Of a stretch of DNA of 6,062 nucleotides, positions 1-5,898 are shown piece by piece. Each line of letters opens with the position of its first letter. The first letter of the stretch is position 1. This DNA is from Candidatus Thiosymbion ectosymbiont of Robbea hypermnestra. Lineage in GTDB: Bacteria > Pseudomonadota > Gammaproteobacteria > Chromatiales > Chromatiaceae. The position numbers were made by a program, and so were the translations under genes. The stretch covers positions 1-6,062 of the forward strand of contig JAIZWN010000557.1 of NCBI GenBank assembly GCA_020443945.1, written 5' to 3'. The notes beneath the pieces are model-generated. The model was not told the DNA's origin and searched no databases. It saw nothing but the letters and a program-made list of their open reading frames with translations.

Positions 1-25
1 ACATGTCTCATCAGCAATTTACATG

Positions 26-68
26 GCAACCTCCTTTCAGGTTGCTAGACTGACCAGGCTTTGCCTGG
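26..68. other. Two small adjacent stem-loops near the left edge
   Basis: GCAACCT (26-32) pairs with AGGTTGC (39-45) around a 6-nt loop. CCAGGC (54-59) pairs with GCCTGG (63-68) around TTT. Neither is followed by a run of T, so they are not classical intrinsic terminators. They may mark the end of a gene left of the window, but short hairpins like these also arise by chance. Confidence 0.25.
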
Positions 69-71
69 CGC

Positions 72-272
72 ACCAGAGGACACAGAGAAAAGGGTGGTGT
101 CTTAGATTTGTGGTTTCCGGGATTTGGCGTAAAGACCACCCCTCACCATCATTGGTGTCTGCGGATTACGCCGATTTTCACGGATTACCGCGTTTTTTCA
201 TCGGCGAGAATCTGCGTAATCTGCGGATTCAAGCATCACAGATCACAAAACTACCTGCGTTCCCTGTGGTTT
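72..272 (+). repeat. Dispersed repeat, left (long) copy
   Basis: The core at 92-254 is present again in inverted orientation at 5544-5643. The first 76 bases match at about 69 of 76 positions, and the last 25 match apart from one indel and no substitutions. This copy has 62 bp that the other lacks, lying between two direct copies of TCTGCGGATT (158-167 and 220-229). Those extra bases form an imperfect palindrome: 161-178 resembles the reverse complement of 207-224. Outside the core, CCAGAGGACACAGAG (73-87) is roughly complementary to the CTGCGTTCCCTGTGGT stretch at 255-270, which suggests the full element spans about 72-272. Short units of the AATCTGCGTAATCTGCGG type are familiar intergenic repeats in many bacterial genomes (general knowledge, not checked here). 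Open frames running through it look like by-products of the repeat. Confidence 0.8.
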
Positions 273-305
273 AAAAATTTCACAGACATGATTTCTTCAG
301 TGCTA

Positions 306-382
306 TAGGCTGGGTTGAGGAACGAAACCCAGCTTTCACGGGCATATCCGGTTTGCTGGATCTCGTCCCTCGATCCAGCCTA
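306..382. repeat. Twin palindromic REP-like element upstream of aapQ
   Basis: Two 28-nt arms, 306-333 and 355-382, are reverse complements of each other at 23 of 28 positions, around a 21-nt spacer. Each arm is itself a small palindrome: in the left arm CTGGGTT and AACCCAG enclose GAGGAACG. The arms start with TAGGCTGG. The design, two REP-like units facing each other, resembles a BIME. A similar element with a different stem sequence lies at 5788-5868. It falls inside the open frame that continues upstream of aapQ, which argues against using the far-upstream start of that frame. Confidence 0.75.
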
Positions 383-520
383 CGACTTCTTTGCCGCCGT
401 CCACCCGCTTCCTGCGTTGCGCGCGCGGCCGACCAGCCCACAGATATTGTGTACTTGCGGCCCAAAACCGCGGAATGTTCTGAAACGGGGTGCGAGACTT
501 CCCGAAATGTCCGAGGAACG

Positions 521-530
521 AAAGGTAAGG
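521..530 (+). promoter_or_regulatory. Likely aapQ ribosome binding site
   Basis: AAAGG at 521-525 sits 5 nt before the ATG at 531. The competing ATG at 507 has only a GGGG about 16 nt upstream, too far for good pairing. This spacing decides the start in favour of 531, without proving it. Confidence 0.5.
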
Positions 531-1697
531 ATGTCCACCCCAAGGTTTACCCGCTTGGGGGATGAGTCGGTCCACGCCTTGCTGGTCCAGTTTCTGTTCC
601 TGGCCGCGGTTGTGGGCCTGTTGGTCTTTCTGGTCTTCAATACCCTCGCCAATCTCGAGAGCCGGGGCATTGAGACCGGCTTCGGTTTTCTCGCTCGAGA
701 GTCCGGGTTTGGCATCAGCCAGACCCTGATCTCCTATACCGAGACCTCGAGCTTTGGCCGTGTCTTCGTGATCGGGCTCCTGAACACCCTGCTGGTCTCG
801 GTGCTCGGCATTGTCCTCGCGACCCTGCTCGGGTTCCTGATCGGTATCGCACGTCTGTCTCGCAACTGGCTGGTTGCACGCCTGGCCGCGGTCTATATCG
901 AGACCTTTCGCAACGTCCCCCTGCTGCTCCAGGTTTTCTTCTGGTATGTATCGGTCCTGACTGCTTTGCCCCACCCGCGTAACAGCCATGCCTTGGGGGA
1001 GGCAGTCTTTCTGAATCAGCGGGGGTTCTTTGTCCCGCGACCCTTGCTCCTGGAGGGGGCATGGCTGGTGCTGGGTGCGACGGCGTTGGCAATAGTCGTG
1101 ACTTTTCTGCTCGTGCATTGGTCGCGCCGCCGGCGTGAACGTACCGGGCGACCGCTGCCGGTGATCCGCTATGCCCTGTTACTCCTGATCGGGCTGCCGG
1201 GCATCGCGTTCTTCGTTGCCGGCCGACCCGTTTCCTGGGAATTTCCAGTCTTACAGGGCTTTAATTTTCAGGGCGGTCTGACCATCATCCCTGAACTCAT
1301 GGCCCTGCTCATCTCCCTGACGATCTACACCGCGGCCTTCATCGCCGAAATTGTGCGCGCCGGCATTCAATCGGTCCCCCATGGCCAGACCGAGGCGGCA
1401 TCCGCGTTGGGCTTGAGTCGATCACAACGCCTGCGACTGATTCTGATTCCCCAGGCCCTGCGCGTCATCGTCCCGCCGTTGACGAGCCAGTATCTGAACC
1501 TGGTAAAGAATTCGTCCCTGGCCACGGCGATCGGCTATCCCGACCTGGTCAATGTCTTTGCCGGAACCACCACGAGCATCACCGGCCAGGCTATCGAGAT
1601 CATCGCCATGACCATGGTCGTTTATCTGGCCGTCAGCCTGTCGATCTCGGCGTTTATGAATTGGTATAACGCCCGTATCGCCCTGACCGGGCACTGA
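531..1697 (+). CDS. aapQ: Polar amino acid ABC transporter permease AapQ
   Basis: This is one of two inner-membrane channel subunits of a general L-amino acid importer (PAAT family). With the chosen start it has 388 residues, close to the roughly 400 usual for AapQ. Visible hydrophobic segments include residues 17-40, 78-108, 171-196, 213-231, 251-275 and 353-376. The cytoplasmic EAA loop that contacts the ATPase is clear at 288-308 (EAASALG followed by LILIPQA). The family stretches FRNVPLLLQVFFWY (126-139) and NLVKNSSLATAIG (323-335) are also present. The ATG at 531 is chosen because AAGG lies 5 nt upstream and because the frame further upstream runs into a palindromic repeat. An ATG at 507 (396 residues) is the alternative. 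It is followed after 49 bp by aapM and probably shares its transcript. The long hydrophilic-to-membrane insert between residues 145 and 250 is typical of AapQ rather than of shorter GlnP-type permeases. Confidence 0.93.
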   Translation: MSTPRFTRLGDESVHALLVQFLFLAAVVGLLVFLVFNTLANLESRGIETGFGFLARESGFGISQTLISYTETSSFGRVFVIGLLNTLLVSVLGIVLATLLGFLIGIARLSRNWLVARLAAVYIETFRNVPLLLQVFFWYVSVLTALPHPRNSHALGEAVFLNQRGFFVPRPLLLEGAWLVLGATALAIVVTFLLVHWSRRRRERTGRPLPVIRYALLLLIGLPGIAFFVAGRPVSWEFPVLQGFNFQGGLTIIPELMALLISLTIYTAAFIAEIVRAGIQSVPHGQTEAASALGLSRSQRLRLILIPQALRVIVPPLTSQYLNLVKNSSLATAIGYPDLVNVFAGTTTSITGQAIEIIAMTMVVYLAVSLSISAFMNWYNARIALTGH

Positions 1698-1746
1698 CCG
1701 TAACCGGATCTGTTGACCGTTAACATACCTGCGGCAGTAACCCAAA

Positions 1747-2850
1747 ATGTCAACGAAACCTGGGTACCTCTCTACCAACACGCCATCTTTCCACTTCTAT
1801 TTGGCCCCCCTCGCATGGATTCGTACAAATCTGTTCTCGGGCCCTGTCGATTCCCTGTTGACCCTGCTTGCCCTCTATCTGCTCTGGATCGGCATTCCGC
1901 CCTTTATCCAGTGGGCCATCATGGATGCCGATTGGGTCGGCAACAGCCGTGATCAGTGCATTGGCGGTGGGGCCTGCTGGGTCTTCGTCCGGGTTCGTCT
2001 CGACCAGTTCCTTTACGGCGCCTATCCCACGGACCAGCAATGGCGCGTCAATCTCGGACTCTTGCTGTTCGTGCTCCTGTTGGTCCCGATCATGCTGCGC
2101 CAAGTGCCCTACAAAGGTGTCTTGGCGGCATTTTTGATAGTCGTCTATCCTGTTATCGCCTACGCGCTCTTCTATGGCGGCTGGTTGGGACTGCCGGTGG
2201 TCGAGACCCACCAGTGGGGCGGGTTGATGTTGACCCTGATTCTGGCGGTAGTCGGCATCGTCCTGTCGCTTCCGTTCGGTACCCTGCTTGCATTGGGACG
2301 ACGCTCGGATCTGCCCGTTATCCGTGCCGCCTGCGTGACCTATATCGAGCTCTGGCGTGGTGTGCCGCTGATCACCGTACTCTTCATGGCCTCGGTGATG
2401 CTGCCGCTGTTCTTTCCCGAGGGCTTCAATCCCGACAAACTGCTGCGCGCCATGATCGGTATCGTGTTGTTCCAATCCGCTTACATGGCCGAGGTGGTAC
2501 GCGGGGGGCTCCAGGCAATCCCGAAGGGCCAATATGAGGCAGCCAAGGCCTTAGGGTTGGGCTATTGGCAGACCATGGGCCTGGTCATTCTGCCCCAGGC
2601 ACTGAAGCTCGTGATCCCCGGCATCGTCAATACCTTTATCGCCTTGTTCAAGGATACGACTCTGGTTCTGATCATCGGCCTGTTCGACCTGCTCGGCAAG
2701 GTCCAGCAGGCCTTCAACGACCCGGAATGGCTCGGCTATTCCACCGAGGGTTACCTCTTCGCGGGTTTCATCTTCTGGGCATTTTGCTTCAGTATGTCCC
2801 GTTACAGCCAAGCCCTGGAACGGTCACTGCATACCGGCCACAAGCATTGA
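1747..2850 (+). CDS. aapM: Polar amino acid ABC transporter permease AapM
   Basis: This is the second membrane subunit of the importer and pairs with AapQ. It has 367 residues; AapM proteins are usually about 370-390. The N-terminal part has a hydrophobic segment at 35-58, then the GACW...FLYGAYP region (75-94) characteristic of AapM, then segments at about 102-116 and 123-144. The conserved permease domain follows: hydrophobic 158-184, ELWRGVPLITVLFM at 201-214, the EAA loop at 264-284 (EAAKALG, then LVILPQA), and FKDTTLV at 301-307. The ATG is the first start in frame, because a TAA stands at 1738-1740, three codons before it. No clear Shine-Dalgarno sequence precedes it, so translation may depend partly on coupling to aapQ. 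It lies 49 bp after aapQ and 54 bp before aapP. Confidence 0.94.
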   Translation: MSTKPGYLSTNTPSFHFYLAPLAWIRTNLFSGPVDSLLTLLALYLLWIGIPPFIQWAIMDADWVGNSRDQCIGGGACWVFVRVRLDQFLYGAYPTDQQWRVNLGLLLFVLLLVPIMLRQVPYKGVLAAFLIVVYPVIAYALFYGGWLGLPVVETHQWGGLMLTLILAVVGIVLSLPFGTLLALGRRSDLPVIRAACVTYIELWRGVPLITVLFMASVMLPLFFPEGFNPDKLLRAMIGIVLFQSAYMAEVVRGGLQAIPKGQYEAAKALGLGYWQTMGLVILPQALKLVIPGIVNTFIALFKDTTLVLIIGLFDLLGKVQQAFNDPEWLGYSTEGYLFAGFIFWAFCFSMSRYSQALERSLHTGHKH

Positions 2851-2889
2851 CCGGCAAGTGCGGCAACGGCTCCGGTATTTTCTCAGCTC

Positions 2890-2894
2890 GAGGA
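2890..2894 (+). promoter_or_regulatory. Likely aapP ribosome binding site
   Basis: GAGGA lies 10 nt before the ATG at 2905, near the outer limit of useful spacing. An ATG at 2894 is out of frame and so not a competing start. Confidence 0.45.
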
Positions 2895-2904
2895 TGCATC
2901 GCCC

Positions 2905-3666
2905 ATGACCAACGAAGATCCCGCACCTACGGGCACGCCGATGGTCGACATCCGGGGCCTCAACAAGTGGTACGGAGAGTTCCAGGTTCTCAAGGACATC
3001 GATCTACGCGTCGAGAAGGGACAACGCATCGTTATCTGTGGTCCGTCGGGTTCCGGGAAATCGACCCTGATCCGTTGCATCAACCGGCTCGAGACCTACC
3101 AGCAGGGACGGATTGTCGTCGATGGCATCGAGCTCAGCGAGAATCTGCGCAACCTCGAGCAAGTGCGCCGCGAAGTCGGCATGGTTTTTCAGCACTTCAA
3201 TCTGTTCTCGCACCTGACGGTGCTCGAGAACTGCACGCTGGCCCCAATCTGGGTACGCAGGCAGTCGCGCGCGCAGGCCGAACGGACGGCACTCGATTAT
3301 CTGGAACGGGTGCGGATTCCCGAACAGGCCGATAAATATCCCGGGCAGCTTTCGGGCGGTCAGCAGCAGCGCGTCGCCATTGCCCGCAGTCTGTGCATGA
3401 ATCCGCGCATCCTGTTGTTCGACGAACCCACCTCGGCCCTCGATCCCGAGATGATCAAGGAGGTGCTCGACGTTATGATCGAGCTTGCCGAAGAGGGCAT
3501 GACCATGCTCTGCGTCACCCATGAGATGGGGTTTGCCCGCACGGTCGCCGACCGCGTGATCTTCATGGATGCCGGATGTATCGTTGAAAGCGCGGAGCCG
3601 GATACCTTCTTCTCCAACCCACGACACGCCCGTACCAGGGAGTTCCTGGGACAGATCCTGGGCTGA
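2905..3666 (+). CDS. aapP: Polar amino acid ABC transporter ATP-binding protein AapP
   Basis: This is the cytoplasmic ATPase that powers uptake through AapQ/AapM. It has 253 residues, the normal length for AapP/GlnQ proteins. All nucleotide-binding elements are intact: Walker A GPSGSGKST (46-54), Q-loop Q96 in VFQHFNLF, ABC signature LSGGQ (149-153), Walker B ILLFDE (169-174) with catalytic E174, D-loop SALD (177-180) and switch histidine H206 in VTHEMGFA. Long blocks such as LENCTLAPIWVR and MNPRILLFDEPTSALDPEM are nearly as in rhizobial AapP (from memory). GAGGA at 2890-2894, 10 nt before the ATG, is a plausible ribosome site. It is the last gene of the aap group; a MITE-like repeat begins 12 bp after its stop and no clear intrinsic terminator is seen. 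Confidence 0.97.
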   Translation: MTNEDPAPTGTPMVDIRGLNKWYGEFQVLKDIDLRVEKGQRIVICGPSGSGKSTLIRCINRLETYQQGRIVVDGIELSENLRNLEQVRREVGMVFQHFNLFSHLTVLENCTLAPIWVRRQSRAQAERTALDYLERVRIPEQADKYPGQLSGGQQQRVAIARSLCMNPRILLFDEPTSALDPEMIKEVLDVMIELAEEGMTMLCVTHEMGFARTVADRVIFMDAGCIVESAEPDTFFSNPRHARTREFLGQILG

Positions 3667-3678
3667 GTAAGTTGGTGG

Positions 3679-3953
3679 CCAGCACCCCATTTCATATTAT
3701 TTTGCATCCTTTTAAATCCCCAAACGCGCCAGGTAAGGCACCGTGCGCCGGGAATGCTCTCACTCTATTGCCAAGTGCTGTAACGTTGCGTGGACCTGTT
3801 TGGGGGGCTCCCTGCGGGCGTGACGGGAAGCGGCCATCGGCATCGTTGCGCGAGCTTGAAAGACAGGATCGACTATTCCCATGCTCACGCGCCTCGCATC
3901 TGACCATTTCCCACCGCGCTGAGAACGCAAAATAAGGTGAAATGGGGTACTGG
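3679..3953. mobile_element. MITE-like element with 27-bp terminal inverted repeats
   Basis: The ends at 3679-3705 and 3927-3953 are reverse complements at 24 of 27 positions. They read CCAGCACCCCATTTC at the left edge and GAAATGGGGTACTGG at the right edge; the inner part ends in TTATTTTGC and its complement. The 275-bp element is far too short for a transposase. Its two overlapping open frames (3672-3935 on +, 3692-3907 on -) match nothing I recognise. These features fit a miniature inverted-repeat transposable element. No target-site duplication is obvious at its edges. It occupies almost the whole gap between aapP and pncC and may therefore also contribute to transcription ending or starting there, which is inference. 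Confidence 0.7.
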
Positions 3954-4010
3954 TGATCGGCGGCTAATGGTTAGGGATCACCGACTACTGTCCACCAACT
4001 ACCGATCACC
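3952..4010. repeat. GATCACC half-sites just upstream of pncC
   Basis: GGTGATCGG (3952-3960) is the exact complement of CCGATCACC (4002-4010). A further GATCACC lies at 3976-3982, giving one inverted and two direct copies. The last copy ends 3 nt before the pncC ATG, where a ribosome site would be expected but none is visible. A fold between the outer copies would enclose the pncC leader. It may be an operator, a leader hairpin, or simply another degenerate intergenic repeat. Confidence 0.5.
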
Positions 4011-4013
4011 GAT

Positions 4014-4508
4014 ATGACCGAACGACTCGACGAGCTCGCCTTGGTATTGGGGCCGCGGCTGCGGGCCGCCGGGCTTATGCTCGCCACCGCCGAATCCTGT
4101 ACCGGGGGTTGGGTTTCCAAGGTGGTGACCGATGTTCCCGGCAGCAGTGCCTGGTTCGACCGCGGCTTTGTGACCTACGACGATCGGGCCAAGCGGGAGA
4201 TGCTGGGGGTTCCCGCCGTCGCCATCACCGACCATGGCGCGGTCAGTGAGGAGGTGGCCCTGGCGATGGCCCAGGGCGCCCTGGCCCACAGCCGGGCGGG
4301 TGTGGCGCTTGCGATCACGGGTATCGCCGGACCTACCGGCGGTACCGAGGATAAGCCTGTCGGAACCGTCTGCTTCGCCTGGGTGCGCGCGGGCCGGCGC
4401 CCCCTGACCCGGCGCATGCGGTTCGCGGGCAGCCGCGAGCAGGTGCGTCGCCAGTCGGTCCGGTTTGCGCTGGAGCAGCTGCTGGAGCTGATCGGGAACG
4501 GTGACTGA
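4014..4508 (+). CDS. pncC: Nicotinamide-nucleotide amidohydrolase PncC (CinA C-terminal family)
   Basis: The family hydrolyses nicotinamide mononucleotide to nicotinate mononucleotide and ammonia, returning the NMN released by DNA ligase and other reactions to NAD synthesis. The protein has 164 residues, matching stand-alone PncC (E. coli about 165), so this is the C-terminal domain of CinA without the N-terminal part. Conserved blocks run in order: TAESCTGG (25-32, with the presumed nucleophile S28), GFVTYDDRAK (51-60), GAVSEEVA (75-82), TGIAGPTGG (102-110) and KPVGTV (114-119). The ATG at 4014 gives the usual N-terminus, although no Shine-Dalgarno sequence is seen. Its stop overlaps the start of thpR by 8 bp, indicating translational coupling. 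In many proteobacteria pncC precedes recA; here it precedes thpR. Confidence 0.95.
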   Translation: MTERLDELALVLGPRLRAAGLMLATAESCTGGWVSKVVTDVPGSSAWFDRGFVTYDDRAKREMLGVPAVAITDHGAVSEEVALAMAQGALAHSRAGVALAITGIAGPTGGTEDKPVGTVCFAWVRAGRRPLTRRMRFAGSREQVRRQSVRFALEQLLELIGNGD

Positions 4509-5016
4509 GCGCCTGTTCTTTGCATTGTGGCCCGGTGAACGGCAGCAAAGGACGCTGACCAGGATTCAGAGGGAACTGCCGGACCGTCCGGGCCGCAAGG
4601 CGCATCCGCGGGATCTCCACCTCACGCTGGTCTTTCTCGGTGACCTGGATGCGGAAAAACGCGCCTGCGTGGAGGAGGTAGCCGACCGGGTCCGGGTGGC
4701 TCCCTTCACCTTGAACCTGGACCGCTTCGGCTGCTTTCCCCGGGCACGGGTCCTCTGGTGCGGTGTCTCGGAGCGCCCACGGTCGCTGACAGCGCTGGTA
4801 CATGCCCTCGACGAGGGCCTGGTGGGCTGTGGGTTTTGCCCCGAACGGCGCGCCTTCGAGCCGCATGTGACCCTGGTCCGTAAGGCGCGGCCGTTACCGG
4901 CGCGCGGGCTCGAACCCCCGGTGGTCTGGCCGGTCGCGGAGTTTGCGCTGGTGATCGCGCGGCCGGGAGAATCTCCCAGATACCGGGTGGAACGCAGATG
5001 GCCACTGATGCCGTGA
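4501..5016 (+). CDS. thpR: RNA 2',3'-cyclic phosphodiesterase ThpR (2H family)
   Basis: Members of this LigT-like family open 2',3'-cyclic phosphates on RNA to 2'-phosphates and can show RNA ligase activity in vitro; the physiological role is not settled. The protein has 171 residues, normal for ThpR. The N-terminus MTERLFFALWP is typical, and both catalytic H-x-T motifs are intact: H40-L-T42 in LHLTLVFLG and H122-V-T124 in PHVTLVRKA. The region between (about 68-90, FTLNLDRFGCFPRARVLWCGV) also fits the family. The start is GTG at 4501, inside the end of pncC; GGGA at 4494-4497 and GGAG at 4484-4487 are possible ribosome sites. The 8-bp overlap suggests it is translated together with pncC. 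Confidence 0.94.
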   Translation: MTERLFFALWPGERQQRTLTRIQRELPDRPGRKAHPRDLHLTLVFLGDLDAEKRACVEEVADRVRVAPFTLNLDRFGCFPRARVLWCGVSERPRSLTALVHALDEGLVGCGFCPERRAFEPHVTLVRKARPLPARGLEPPVVWPVAEFALVIARPGESPRYRVERRWPLMP

Positions 5017-5077
5017 CGCCGCGCGCCAAAGGGCGTGAATCGATACCGGCGGAAGGCACTTCGAATGGCGATCGGTT

Positions 5078-5539
5078 ATGAGTGGAAACCAGGAGTTACC
5101 GCCGCTGCGGATCCGGCCACGGCCTTCTCGGATTCTGGCGGTCTTGCTGCTGGTGACCCACGGCGCGGCCCTGTCCGCCCTGGTTGCGTTGCCCCTGGAT
5201 TGGTATTGGCGCGTCGGGCTCGGCGCCCTGGTGATCGCGAGCCTCGTCGATACGCTGGGGACGCAGGTCCTGTTCACGATCCCCCGTGGGGTACGGGAGG
5301 CGATTTGGGGGGCGGACGGGACCTGGACCCTGATCCTGGTATCCGGGGAGCGGGTCGAGGCCCGGCTGTTGCCGTCCACCTTGGTGACGACGCGGCTTCT
5401 GGTGCTGAATTTTCGTTGCGGACTCTGGCGCTTCCGTGCCCTGACACTTCCGCCCGACGCCCTGGCTCCTGATCTGCTGCGGCGGTTGCGGGTGCGTCTT
5501 CGGTTGTGGGGAGCCGCGGACCGATCGGACGCCCGGTAG
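5078..5539 (+). CDS. YgfX-family inner-membrane protein
   Basis: The predicted product has 153 residues and the layout of the YgfX (CptA) family: a short N-terminus with LRIRPRPSR (10-18), two adjacent membrane segments (about 19-39 and 44-66), and a cytoplasmic beta-rich domain. That domain contains W83 in GTWTLILVSGERVEARLLPST (81-101), a hydrophobic strand at 104-112, and a closing LPPDALAPDLLRRLRVRLR (124-142). The PD...RRLRVRLR ending is typical of the family. E. coli YgfX is an inner-membrane protein studied as a toxin affecting cytoskeletal proteins and as a partner of the flavinylation factor SdhE. No sdhE gene lies beside this one; instead it follows thpR after 61 bp. An in-frame TGA at 5036-5038 and the absence of other starts favour the ATG at 5078. 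No good ribosome site is visible (GGAAGG lies 21 nt upstream). A dispersed repeat begins 4 bp after its stop. Confidence 0.75.
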   Translation: MSGNQELPPLRIRPRPSRILAVLLLVTHGAALSALVALPLDWYWRVGLGALVIASLVDTLGTQVLFTIPRGVREAIWGADGTWTLILVSGERVEARLLPSTLVTTRLLVLNFRCGLWRFRALTLPPDALAPDLLRRLRVRLRLWGAADRSDAR

Positions 5540-5543
5540 TGTT

Positions 5544-5643
5544 GTAGTTTTGTGATCTGTGATGTTGAATCCGCGGACAACCATGATGGTGAGGGAAGGT
5601 CTCTACGCCAAATCCCGGAAACCACGAATCTAAGACACCACCC
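5544..5643 (-). repeat. Dispersed repeat, right (short) inverted copy
   Basis: Read on the minus strand, these 100 bp match 92-167 joined directly to 230-254 of the left copy: 69 of 76 positions in the first part and one single-base indel in the second. It has one GCGGATT where the left copy has two separated by 62 bp, as expected if one form arose from the other by recombination or slippage between short direct repeats. Compared with the left copy it lacks the outer CCAGAGGACACAGAG-type flank. It starts 4 bp after the ygfX-like stop codon. Confidence 0.85.
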
Positions 5644-5677
5644 GGACGCCCATATCCCGGCATGAGCCGGCCCTTTC

Positions 5678-5700
5678 GCATCCTTGGCTTTTCAAGATGC
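5678..5700. other. Stem-loop downstream of the ygfX-like gene
   Basis: GCATCCTTG (5678-5686) pairs with CAAGATGC (5693-5700) with one bulged base around GCTTTT. A smaller hairpin, CCGGC/GCCGG, lies just before it at 5657-5670. They could help end transcription from ygfX, but neither has a trailing T-run, so a Rho-independent terminator is not supported. Confidence 0.25.
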
Positions 5701-5731
5701 CTCGAAGCAGGTTCCGTATCGGTCGAAATCA

Positions 5732-5780
5732 GGTACTAGGGGACGTTCTCAATTAGGCCAAATCGCCATAAAAATCAAGT
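5732..5780 (+). repeat. Direct repeat copy 1, left of the twin palindrome
   Basis: The first 24 bases (5732-5755) match 5899-5922 at 21 of 24 positions. The shared pattern is GG-Y-ACTAGGGG-R-CG-Y-TCTCAATTA. Similarity fades but continues to an AAAATCA near 5771-5777. The two copies lie in the same orientation either side of the palindrome at 5788-5868. They may be ends of an insertion element, or two units of a local repeat. Confidence 0.65.
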
Positions 5781-5787
5781 AACTTCC

Positions 5788-5868
5788 GTAGGATGTGGTG
5801 AGCGAAGCGAACCGCATCGACTGCGTATCGGTTCACTGATGCGGTTCGTTTTACTCACCGCATCCTAC
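5788..5868. repeat. Twin palindromic REP-like element, right
   Basis: Arms 5788-5818 and 5838-5868 (31 nt each) are reverse complements at 27 of 31 positions, separated by 19 nt. Both outer edges carry GTAGGATG or its complement, and each arm has an internal stem of the GATGyGGT/ACCGCATC kind around GAGCGAAGCGA. The overall plan is the same as at 306-382: TAGG edge, short stem, GAG...GAA loop, inverted partner. The TAGGATGCGGTGAGCGAAGCG-type sequence is a familiar intergenic repeat in gammaproteobacteria (recollection, not checked). In RNA it would fold into a strong hairpin. Confidence 0.8.
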
Positions 5869-5898
5869 CCGAGTTACCCGCAATCTAAAGGGAAACGA

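Noticed and set aside
72..272. CRISPR array
   Set aside because: The repeated units (GCGGATT, TCTGCG) are short and unevenly spaced, with no unique spacers of constant length and no cas gene.
23..308. Open frames at 23-274 and 108-308
   Set aside because: They run through the dispersed repeat that recurs at 5544-5643 and have no domain-like composition; their openness follows from the repeat sequence.
279..310. Possible promoter: TTCACA at about 279 and TATAGG at 306
   Set aside because: The spacing of about 19-20 bp is long, both hexamers are poor, and the second lies in the palindromic repeat.
315..530. N-terminal extension of aapQ from a TTG at 315
   Set aside because: It would translate the palindromic repeat at 306-382 into a soluble, proline- and cysteine-rich leader not seen in AapQ proteins. 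The ATG at 531 has a suitable ribosome site.
336..1118. Long minus-strand open frames opposite aapQ, and similarly opposite aapM and aapP (1750-2532, 3004-3690)
   Set aside because: Low-complexity products rich in Q, R, G and D, with no motifs; they mirror the GC-rich codon pattern of the real genes.
3672..3935. 87-codon plus-strand frame and 71-codon minus-strand frame between aapP and pncC
   Set aside because: They lie almost wholly within the MITE-like element, the plus frame starts at a TTG without ribosome site, and neither product shows a recognisable domain.
5035..5472. Overlapping plus-strand frame of 145 codons, and minus-strand frames over 4894-5681
   Set aside because: They overlap the YgfX-like gene, which has coherent membrane segments and a family-like C-terminus; the alternatives are low-complexity.
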